Below, piece by piece: positions 23,012-33,849 of a DNA stretch of 64,000 bases. The notes below the pieces were generated by a model that did no database searches, had not been told where the DNA came from, and was given only the letters and a program-made list of their open reading frames with translations. Within the stretch, counting starts at the first letter, position 1, and every line of letters starts with the position of its first letter. Origin of the DNA: Sphagnum magellanicum (taxonomy: Eukaryota; Streptophyta; Sphagnopsida; Sphagnales; Sphagnaceae); contig CM038910.1 in assembly GCA_021904315.1 (NCBI GenBank), positions 5,084,001-5,148,000 of the forward strand. The letters are read 5' to 3'. Both the position numbers and the translations under genes were made by a program.

Positions 23012-24805
23012 CACTAGTAAAAATCTTCAAATATATCACTAATATTCTAATCATAAAGTACAAAAATGATTAATGGCGTTAAAGTCATTACAAACGAGCT
23101 GTTAAGAACAATAGACATTTAGGACATGATGTGGCAAATATCATCCATTAGTCATAAAAGACATATGTGAAGTCATTAATGATAGTTTAATAATAATTGA
23201 ATTATTTTTTATATTACAAATTGGACCTAACAATTTGGGGAACATTTTTTTTTCATTGATAATATTTATTACTATATGTTTATTATTTATTATAGATTTA
23301 TTAATATAAATAATCAGATATATATTTATTTTAATTTTTTTTATCTCATTATTTTTCATCCTATCGATTGTTGACGCATGTCACCGCTTGAACAAAGTTA
23401 AAAACTTAAGTTAAATGGGTAAATAGACCATCTTATCTACCTCATTAAGCTCACCTAGGTAACCACCTAATTTAATTAATTTAGGTAGGTACAAAATATT
23501 CAATCAATATTCCAATGTTGACCACAATGCATGTCATTTGTGAAGTTTGATCCTTGGACACCAAAGATGGAGTTCAATTCCTTTATCACCAAGCCACCCC
23601 ACTTGCTAAGTAAATTATCTAATGTTTGTTTTATTTAGACCATATTTCATTTAAACATTACACAAAAAATCAAATTTAGTAATTCATATCTTATTCATAA
23701 TTTGTGCAAATGAAAAATTGAAAAATTTATTCATAAATTTCCTTCAACAATGTACACAATTATATAATTTTTTTTTTAAAATGTTAATTCAGTTCAAAAA
23801 AAAAGTATTTGAATTTTTCTATTGAATAATATTTCAATGACAATACTTTAGAAAAACTAAATTCAAACACATGGTTTGTGAATGAAAAAAGATTTATGGC
23901 TAATATTGAATTAATAAAATATATCTTTCATATCTTAAACCTTCTTTTGGTTTAGGAACTTCTATTATACAATTTTTGTCCCAATATATCATAATTTTAC
24001 TAATAATTTTTAATTTAAATGTATGAATCCATATGATTTATCCACATAAAATATTTGTTAATGGATCATAAATCAATTATATTTATATACATTTTTTAAA
24101 ATATTCGTCCTATTAAATAAGAGGTATAAATTTAATCTAAATATTTTAATTTAATTTGAATATTAATTAATTAATATTCAGATATTAACTTTTTTTTTAA
24201 ATTATATTTCTTATTCATTTTTACACATAATCTAATATAATTGTGTAATAATATATTTTTACACATAATAAATAAATAAAAATTTAAAAACATACATTAT
24301 ATAAATTTTTATTTAAATTTATGATAAATGTTTAATGTAAAAATCAAGTATATATTTTCCACATCTTACATTTCTATTTTATTTTTAAATTAAAATATTA
24401 AAAAATATATTTATAATATATCATACTTTTATCATTAAAATTTATTTTAATGTACAATATTGAATTTAATCACATTGAATATTTAAAACGAATTATATAT
24501 CAAGTATATTTATGAAAAATGTAATAAAGGTTTTTATATTATTTATAGTTTTTCTTGAGTCATATTTGAAATGACTTTATTTTAGTCAAATTTTCAAATG
24601 ATATTTTGGACATCCATGTCATTTTGTCATCAATCATAAATGTTATATGGATGAAAACTTGCAATGAAAAAATAATGTCATCCTCCTATTACCACATCAT
24701 TATCTACTAGTCAAATGCACCACTAATATATGAATATAATTTTTTCCACATAGGATTTGAAATAATATTCTATGACTATAATCAATTATGTAGTCATTTA
24801 AGACA
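23012..24805. other. Very AT-rich block, possible old DNA transposon remnant
   Basis: The left end reads cactagtaaaaatc at 23,012, like a CACTA terminus. Near 24,795 the sequence reads ctagtcattg, one base from the mirrored ctagtg. Inside, phrases such as gatgtgg and agtcatt occur near both ends in opposite orientation. The interior (23,600-24,560) is almost pure A/T with no frame. Ends and target duplication do not match well, so this is only a possibility. Confidence 0.2.
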
Positions 24806-24889
24806 TCTAGTCATTGATTTCTTGGTTGCAAAAGACATAATTCCTTTTGCGTATCTAGACGAAATTAAAAACCAAACATATTTTACTTT

Positions 24890-25560
24890 GGATCCTTTAA
24901 GGGTTCTTGGACAAACAAAAATACCGATGGGCAGCTTTCAAGTTTGTGATGCTCTGAGTATCCTCTTTAAGTTTGAGAAGCCTCCTGTAGAGCACCTTGA
25001 GGGTTTCATCCTTTTGCCGAGAGAAGGTGGCGAGCTATAGAATTTTTTCAGAACTCTTCACCGGAAATTTCAACTCAAGAACTCGAAAAAATTCCCCCAC
25101 TAAATCAGTAAAAGTTGGTGCATTGATGGTGGGAAGAATGTTTATGGTAGCAACAATGAATTGTTGAGGAAAAAGATTTATTAAAGTAGGTACCGAATCT
25201 GGATTATTGGCCACAATCCCATGATGTGCAATGGCAACTTGCAATGCAGCTTGAGAGGTGGTGGTGATGGTTGTGGCATAAACTAGATTAGGGATCTGGG
25301 TGACGCCCAAGATCCTCAAAGAATGTTGCTTGTAGACATCCAATGCCTCATAATGCACATAACAAGCCAATTATTTGAATAAGAATGCCTCGGCGTAATT
25401 AACGCCATACTTGAACTCCAATTCACAAACCATAGTTGAGAAAGTTGCCTTGAATTCTCTCAAAAAAATGGTACCTGGCTTTCCATTGAACTTCTCGATT
25501 CTCCTAGAGGAATTGTTGACCTCCATGGTGTATATGGGTGTAAAGGTCACAACTTGCAAT
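24890..25560 (-). pseudogene. Gypsy gag N-terminal fragment
   Basis: The minus strand reads RRIEKFNGKPGTIFLREFKA (about 25,430-25,510), RILGVTQIPNLVYATTITTT (about 25,250-25,310), then FSRQKDETLKVLYRRLLKLK (about 24,970-25,030) and DTQSITNLKAAHRY. Retrotransposon gag (PF03732-like) proteins have this FxGxP...F...W/F layout with a helical Leu/Lys-rich second half. It is the part of gag missing from the element at 0.85-6.1 kb, and I infer it belongs to the same or a close family. It stops abruptly near 24,890, and stops and frame changes make it inactive. Confidence 0.75.
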
Positions 25561-27816
25561 GAAATATACGATGATGATGTGAAAGCAAGTGCAACAACAG
25601 GCGTACCCTACTAATTAACCCCTCCAAATGGACTCTAATGTACCATTGATGTAATATAACCTGAACTTGAATTCCTAGTAGGAATTATGTTGGATGATGG
25701 TCGTGCTATAGACGTTTGATGGTACCATCATGAAAATCGTGAACTCAAAGAAATCAATTCAAATGATTATGTATTACTTCGTAGCTGATACCTTGGCTCT
25801 AGCTAAACAATAGTGCTCTCATCATTTGAGGACATGGTGTTCTTCCACGTAGCAATATAAAGCACTAACTACAAAGTTCTAACACAACCATGCAATTAAA
25901 TGCAATTGTAATGGAAACTAAAATGTGAAGTGCTTAAAAGAACATACCCTAAGCAACTTTTAGTTTTCGTAATCACCAGTGTTAAATGACGAAGCAGAGG
26001 AAGAAAGAATTATATATTTACATATTAATGAGATTACCTAAGTGTATGTATTAATACAAAAATAACGTAAATATATGTATTAATATTAAATATGTAGATG
26101 TATGTATTTATTATTATTATTTTAAATAATAAAAATAAATTTAAATTTAAAATTTAAAAAAATGTTAGTGGACAGAATGGAATCGAATGGAAGTCTGTGA
26201 ATGAAAGTCCGTCCATGGACGAAAGTCGACAATGCAACGTCGAAGGCCATGGCGTTGAAGAGCGCCCATGAGCTTCGCAACAATGGCTGACAACAACGTG
26301 ATGTCAAAGGCCATGGCATTGCAACTCACGGTGCTACAAGTGCAATAACTTATAATGCTATAACTCATGGCGACGCTGCAGCTTGTGGTGCTATAGCTCA
26401 CAACACTACAACTTGTAATGGTGCTGGAAAAGCAATTTTATTTTTTTTCTTATTGTTTGATGCTACACCCAGCTTCAAGAGTCTTTGAAGTGAAGGCCTT
26501 TGCGAAAAAGAAAGAAAGTCTTTGCACGAGAGAAAGGGAGAGAAAAAAAAAGTTCTTTCTAGGATACATCACTCCCCCATTTGGTCTTGCTCTTCCCAGC
26601 TCCTCCGATCCTGGCTCTGTTGGCTGGCAGAAATGTAACATCACAAGCTCCCTCTAATAGTAGTAACAATAGTAACAACACCAGTAGCAATAACAATAGC
26701 AAAAGAGACCCAAGAAACTCAAAGCTAAGAAAAATCTGCAGCTTTCAACATTAAATGACAGAAAGTAGTTTTTTAGAATTTAAATTGCAAAGAAGGAAAG
26801 AAAATGTAATGTATGTAAATGGTGGCCATGTAATAGCTGCTGTGAACATCTAGAAATCTAATCTAATTATGGAAGAAACTCTTCTTGACAAAGGAATTCT
26901 AGGAAAACTAATGAGAAAAGGGAAGAGTTTGGCCTTTTATATAGCCGCCAACAAGCTAAAACCCTAAACAAGCCGTAACCCTAAAACACCTAATAGCATA
27001 CAGTAACCTAAAAACGTACATTAACCTTAAGAGCGTACATTAATCTTAAAAGGCATAAATGGCATGCCTGTAATTGGCCATTGTGTATGAGGCCATGCAT
27101 ATGGGCATGAAAGTTATTAAGGATGCCAAATTATTATTATTCAAGAGCATGCAAGAAACCATGTCCAAATTTGTTGAAAATTTATGAAATGTTCGATAAA
27201 ACTTTTTCATGTATTTAATGTAGCAAATACATGTGGCTCCATGATGCACCTCTTGGATGTACATTTGCATGCTTGTAAAAACTTGGGTTGTAACCAATGA
27301 GTTTCATGAGCCTTTGAGTTATGTTTACTCATCGTTATAAGTGTTTTAATGTTAACATTTACAACATTTGAATCAATTTGTTGTTTTTATTAATTTGAAT
27401 GAAATCATATCATTTTTCTTGTCAAATCTAATATTCAAAATATCTTAAATTTCACAAAGTTTATGTTGAATGAAAAACCTTATCTTGCATGGAAATTTTG
27501 TATTTGTAATGTCATATGTGTGTACATGGTTACATTTATCCCAAATTGGGTTTCAAAAAGTTGTTTTTTCTTTTCCAAGAAGTAAAATTCCAACATTTTG
27601 TGGATAAAATTGTTTTGTCAATGTCAATGGAGTCTTGGGTGACTACTTCTCTTTTTGGTATCCATTGTCATAAGATCAATGCATTCAAATTATCATGTGC
27701 TTCACACTAAGCATCATTGATCCATTATGCATCAAAATTGTCTCCATGTAGACAAATTGTGAAGAATGAAACATGCACACACAATGCTAAGAACCAATGT
27801 CAATGCCAAATCCATT
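25561..27816. other. Gene-free stretch between gag fragment and CACTA-like element
   Basis: No recognised gene. 26,090-26,160 is nearly pure A/T. 26,165-26,420 is richer in GC with repeated phrases (ggccatgg, gctataactca) and 26,640-26,700 has a decayed (agtaacaat)n run. None of the open frames has a familiar motif. Confidence 0.4.
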
Positions 27817-28209
27817 CACTAATAGAAATTAGCCAAAGTGTAACCACTTCATTTGCAACTACATGCGACTTGTAATCATTTGCAACTAAGTTTGAAAATA
27901 TTTATAACTATAAGATCAAATTTCAACTATTTTGGTCACTCTTACAATTATGATGCAACTATTAAAAATTTCATCCTATCGGTTGAATGGCTTTTAGGTT
28001 TATTTTCATCCATGATTATATTGATATGTCCCATTAGTCAAAATAATCACCAAATTAATCACATTTTAAAAGTACTCTATGGTGACATAGGGGTGTATTT
28101 TTATGTATGTATTAAAATAATATTTACAATATATTACATATATCATAAATACATATTTATGTGTATATTAATTATGTGTATGTATGTATATTGTTCATAT
28201 AATGAATTT

Positions 28210-29340
28210 AAAAATTAATATTTGAACTCTAAAATTTATTATTCAAATATGAAAATTAATATTTCAGTTGTGAAATGTATATATATTTGAATTTAAGAAT
28301 TGATTTTTTAATTTAAGAAATATTTATGTGAATTTGAATTTTTTATTTGCATTCTAATTTTTTGTTTAATTAAAAATCATTATTTGAGTCTAAACATTGT
28401 TATTCCAATTCTAAAACATTTCATTTGAATCTAAAAATCAATATTTGAACTCTGAACATTGTTATTCAAATCTGAAAATTGATATTTCAATACCGAAAAT
28501 TCTTATTTCAATTCTGAAAATTATATTTGAACTTGAAAATTTTTATTCCAATTCTGAAACATTTTATTTGAATTTAAAAATCAATATTTGAATTTGAAGT
28601 TTTAAATATGAATTCTTAAAATTTTTAATTTTATTCAAAAATATATGTTGAGTATAAAATTATAATTCAAATTATGAAAATTTTATTTAAACATTAAAAT
28701 TGATGTTTCAATTCTGAAAACTGCTACTGGAATTCATTATATATATATATACATATAATTTGAATATAAAATTGTTATTTTAATTCTAAAAAAAATTATT
28801 GGAATTCTTTGTTTAATTATTTGAATTTGAAACAAAAAACTATTTGAATCTGAAAATTAATATTTCAATTCTGAATTTTTACATTTAAAAAAATAATTTT
28901 GATCCTTAAAATTATATTTCAATCATCAAAACTACTATTTCAATTCTTTGAAGAATTAGTTGATTTTGAAATTTGATATTTGAATCTGAAATTTGCTAAT
29001 TGAATTTTAAATTATTATCTTTGCTTCTAACAATTAATATTTCAATTTTGAGTTTTTAGATTTAAATTTTAAAACTTATTTGATTTGAGACTTGAAATTG
29101 CAATTCCAAATTATTATTTGGGATTCTCAGAATTAATATTTCAATTCAGAAATTTATTAATTGAGTCTAAAAGAGGACATTTCAATTTCGAATCTGAAAA
29201 TTGACATTTCAATTCTGAAAAAATTTATTTAAATTCAAAGATTTATTTCATCTAAAAAATGATATTTGAATTCTGAATTGTTTTTTATGGAATCTAAAAT
29301 TGATATTTCAATTCTTAAAATTATTGATTGAGTTTTAAAG
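28210..29340. repeat. Degenerate array of about 20-21-bp units
   Basis: The phrase atttcaattctgaaaatta and variants (atttgaatctgaaaat, attccaattctgaaacat) recur at about 20-21-bp spacing over roughly 1.1 kb, for example 28,487-28,610 where six units follow each other. Units alternate loosely between forms with caattc and forms with gaattt. Many are eroded or spaced by insertions. It lies wholly inside the CACTA-like element. Confidence 0.75.
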
Positions 29341-30435
29341 CATTTTTCTACTAATGTTATCCATAATGAAACACTTTTATAAATAATTATAAATGATTAT
29401 ATTTATTACTTGTAAGTTACATTAAATAATTATTTTTAAAACATAGATTCTTACATTATACTTTTTATGTTATTAAAGTAAAAGAAATTAATTGCTGTAA
29501 TTAATGTTACATTACTTTAAGATCATTGTAATTAATTCAGATAAGAATTGATTATAGTCTATGCATAATTATTTTTTAATTGAACATAATTATTCACAAT
29601 CTGTAATTTATAACTTTAAATCTGAATTCAAATTTTTGGAAAAATTATAATGTAATTGAAATAATGATTGTAATGATTGTAATTTCAGGAATTATTATTT
29701 TAAAAATATTTTTATTTTAAAAAATTTCTATAATGACTTATCTATGATAATGTTTTTTACAATAATAAATGTAATTATATAGTAATTAATATAACTATTT
29801 AAATATTTTTTATTTTAAAAATCGTGTAGGAATTTTTTTAATAAATATTTTTTTATTATTTATAATTTGAAAAAATATTTTAAAAATATTTTAAAATTAG
29901 ATTAAATAAATAAATTTTACGTTAATTATATTATCTATAATTCGATTATATATAAAAAAAAGTAATAAAATATTTTAGCTATTTATTTATCTTTGAGTTA
30001 TGTATTAACTTGTGAAAAAGTAGATAGTTAGTTAATTAAATATTAATAAAGTATTATTTATTTAAGTAGTTGATAATGAATACTTAATATTTGTATTGTA
30101 TAATTTATATTTTAAAAATATGTTAAATTTAATCATTATTAATTAAATGGTTATCTAATTATATAGTGAGCCATGTATTTGAAGTGTTTATAAATTTACA
30201 AAATTAAGAACAAAAAGCATGAAGAAAGTTTTGAAGTTGCAATTTAATTTGTGAAGAAGTTACAACTTCACAATTCATCCCATATCGTTTGTTCTCCAAT
30301 CCTGTTTTGAACACTATATAAACAAGGGGTGTTGTCATCAAATCTCACATTAAAAAATTTGTGCACATGGGATGAGCCAATTAAAAGGCTTAACCCAAAA
30401 AAAATAAAAAATTATGCATAATTTTAAATTATCAA

Positions 30436-30662
30436 CCTCCCCAACCTATTTATCTACCTAGCTAAGCAGGTACATAGTATGACCTACCCACCTAGGTTAA
30501 CCTATGTACTTACCTACCTAAATACCTACTTATGTGAATAGGTATTTAGCCTAAGAAAGTAGACCTACCTACCTTTTTACCTAAATAGGTAAACAAGTAG
30601 GTATGTAATTTAGATTTGTAGGCACCTATTTATGTACCTACCTAGGCACCTACCAACCTAAT
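30436..30662. repeat. Decayed (CCTA/TAGG) repeat with inverted arms
   Basis: Dozens of acct, tacct and aggt tetramers in both orientations occur in about 225 bp (tacctacctaaatacctac, then aataggtaaacaagtagg). Forward and reverse arms could fold back on each other. It is inside the CACTA-like element, towards its right end. A short similar patch (cacctaggtaaccacct) occurs near 23,450. Confidence 0.7.
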
Positions 30663-31099
30663 ATTCATATTTTGTATTAAATTCATCTTAAGGTGCCACA
30701 TGACATATTTACATTAGGCCACGTGTCATAATATAGGATCATCCAAGCATTTGAATTGAACATTTTAGATTATTTCAAAATAATTATTATCATTATATTT
30801 TAAATAATTCATATTAGAACATGTGGCAACACTTCATTTCCCTCAATTGTAACTAAAATAGTTGCATTGTAATCGCATGTGACAATACGTATATAATGGA
30901 GTCAAAAGATGAATTTGTATTTGTTGCTTTTTTCTTTCATCCAATACCTTTTGTCATTTGTAACTAATGTCTCATGTGATTTGTCCAAGGTAACTAATGA
31001 GATTTGAGTTGTAAATGTTATTTGCGACTAAATTTTAATCACAAAGATTAGTCGAAAATACATGTTTTTTTTTCTAGTGATTCATTTCATCAAAATCCT

Positions 31100-31480
31100 G
31101 TAATGACCTTCCAAAAGTCTGAATGCCTATTCCACACACATTTGTGTTAAACTTTGGATAAAATTCTAATAATAGTTTTTTGGTTTAATCCATTTTTGTG
31201 CCTTTTGTATGGGGGAAATATCCAAGGCCTAATTGGGTAGGTAACATCACCTACAAGAACATAAAGACTTGACCTACCAGTTTCACAAAATTGCCTTAAC
31301 ACAAAATGGTTGCACAAGTTTGAGTCATAGCCCACCTAATGTCATAATCCCAAAAAACACATTTAAATGTAACCACCCTTCGTAAAAGGACCAAATAGAA
31401 CCCCTTTTAATTATAATAATCTCTAGCATGTACATGAGGTGTTATGATTGGAACATGTGATCCATCTACAACACCTACTA
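31100..31480 (-). pseudogene. PIF/Harbinger transposase (DDE_Tnp_4) fragment
   Basis: The minus strand reads VGVVDGSHVPIITPHVHARD followed by YYN and a stop (about 31,410-31,475; first catalytic Asp in the DGxHxPI motif), then VGDVTYPIRPWIFPPYKR (about 31,200-31,250; second Asp in the GDxxYP motif), then KFNTNVCGIGIQTFGRSL (about 31,095-31,145; region of the FGRLK motif). These are the landmarks of the nuclease in order. Frame changes and stops make it inactive; the catalytic Glu region is blurred. It starts just outside the right end of the CACTA-like element. Confidence 0.8.
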
Positions 31481-33849
31481 CATAAGGTGTAAAGGGGTGA
31501 AATTACGACCCCTGATCATTACCATCTTTTAGGAGGTATGATTGAAGGAACTTTATTACTCAAAAAAATAAGCTACCCTCACTTGCTTGCTTTATTACAA
31601 CTACTCAAGTAATAAGTAATAAATCACACAAAAAACAAAAGAAAAGTATAAGGTTTACTATCTAAAAACATACCCACCATCTTGTCTATAAGTTATTTTA
31701 ATGGCGCCAAAAGAAGAAAATATAGAAAGGCAACATAGGAAATGAGCATAACTAGAAAGTAACTATTTTCCCAAGGTTTTATAATACCTTTAATGCCCTT
31801 GGATGTTGCCCTAATGGGTTTAAAGGCTTCCCATAGCTATTATCCCCACCTTAACAACACCTATAGACCTTTTGGTAACTTTACCTACCATCTATAACAC
31901 CCCATAATGCCTCCCTAACGTTGCTTATCGTTTGTAACAAGCTGCACCCACTCATGGTCGTTGCCTACCACCTGTAATAGCCCCTTTTAATCTGTCGATT
32001 ATTACTTTCAAGTGCTCCTTTTCTTCCTACTACTTTCCTATGGTAACTAATTACCTATTATTCCAAAAGCTACCACTTATTATGCCCTCTCGCTCTTTGT
32101 TTTAAAAGAAATGCATAACTACCATGGAAAGGGTTAACAACACCTTGTATATTCTTAAACTACATTACTTCCCACATCTCTTAGTATAATAAATACATAC
32201 AAAACACATAGACATTCTTCAGCCATTTTTCATTAAATCACACACAAATACAAATACATTTGCTGACTATTCTTTCCTCCCTAGTGTTACAACACACATT
32301 TTTTCAAGAAAATCCTCCATTCCCACAACCAACTAACTCTCAAATACATTAAAAATCCTCCAAGTCCTCTTCTAATCATTTTTGTCCACAAAGTCACACA
32401 AGGCCCATATTGACCTCATGAAAATAAGGCCATTATCTTAATCCTTTCTTAGATATTTCTTTGGTGATTGGCTAGATTACCCCCAACCACTCATTCGTAT
32501 GAACTATTTAATCTCATTAACTTCGCCTCTTTGGTAAAGGACAATAAATTTATCACTAGTAACTATTAGTTATTAGGATGCTTATGGTACTAACTAATCT
32601 AGAGATTTCCACCCCTTAACATAGGGAATCCCATGAAATGATTGAAAATATTTTGCAATGTTTTTCATCATAATTGTTGATGGCCACTTGATTTATGACT
32701 TTTTCATATTCATTTTTATTGCAAAAAAAAATTCGACAAAAATGTTTTGATTAGTCAAGAGCCTTACTCCGAAGAGATTTGTGGTCATTTTCACCTTTGT
32801 TATAAGTTGTCAATCTCAAAATCCTTATGACAACTCTAGTTTCTAATCAATTGTAGAATGCATGCTTATATATTTTCTTAGCATCAAAGGGACTACTTGG
32901 GAACATATGAAATTGAAAGTCTATTTTGACACCCTCATTCTAACCTTGAATTTTCTAGCATTGAAGGATGTAAACAAATATAATGCACGATATCTTTGCA
33001 CTTTTACATGAGCCCAAAAAATACGAGATTTAGATTTGTGTTGTTTCAAGGAATTTGCATAAAAAAATTTGATTACACCTGTTTCAAATGAACTTGAATA
33101 ACAATCACATGTGCAGTTGTGCACATTTCCAGATAGGCAAACATAACCACTTGAATGCCTAAAATTGCCAACAAAAGTCGTTTCATGTTCATGTTCGTGT
33201 TCATGATCTCTTCCATAGTTGAACAACACATTCGAAATCCCCAACATGATTTTTAAAAATAAAATTCAAAAGCATGTCAAAAGAATAATACCCATTCATA
33301 TGCTTAAAGACATGAAGGAGAAATATAACACTAGAGCACTTCCAAGGATTCAAGATACACTTGTTACAAAGGGTGCAACAAACAAAAACTTTGACCATGA
33401 AGAAAAACTTCTTCTATGCAACTATGGACATGAAGAGTTTCACAACCACATTGCATACATTTGTAAACCACAAGATATCCTTTAGATCTCACAACCTAAA
33501 AGGAAAAGAAATCTCTAATTTTCGAACCATGTGTAAGATGGAAAGGAAGGTTGAGAACTAATGCACACCTATTTCATACCAAAACCCTAGCCAATGCCCT
33601 TTTCAAGCCTTCCTTTCTTTGCACTTCCACCCATGTGAAAAGCGCCCTTAACTGTGCTAACCAAGGTGGATAGTACAACGAGGAACCAATGAAAAAACAA
33701 GAACTATGCATCCAGTCATCATCCATCCAGATTGGTGAACTGGTGGGGATGATGCTTCACTGCGGCCTAGAATCTGAGAAACCGTTTTTGATTCTTGTGA
33801 CAAATGTGATGATCTGCTGCTGCTGCTGCTGCTGAGCTCTGGGTCTGCA
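31481..33849. other. Gene-free stretch, some GC-balanced
   Basis: No recognised product. Minus-strand open frames at 32,921-33,247 (108 codons, with a DHEHEHEHE run from a gttcat repeat) and 33,201-33,398 (CCTLCNKCILNPWKCSSV) may be degraded coding sequence, but no domain can be named. Confidence 0.4.

Larger units (their letters stand above)
27817..31079. mobile_element. Candidate CACTA (En/Spm-type) non-autonomous element, 3263 bp
   Basis: The left end begins CACTAATAGAAATTAGCC at 27,817; the right end, read on the minus strand from 31,079, begins CACTAGAAAAAAAAACATG. The bases outside are ATT on both sides (27,814-27,816 and 31,080-31,082), the 3-bp target duplication that CACTA transposases leave. 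Subterminal phrases tgcaactaca, tgcgactt and ttgcaactaa on the left and tagtcgcaaataa, tttacaactc on the right resemble the repeated subterminal motifs of this superfamily. No transposase is encoded inside. The interior is AT-rich and holds two repeat arrays listed separately. The terminal inverted repeats are short and imperfect, so chance is not excluded. Confidence 0.6.
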
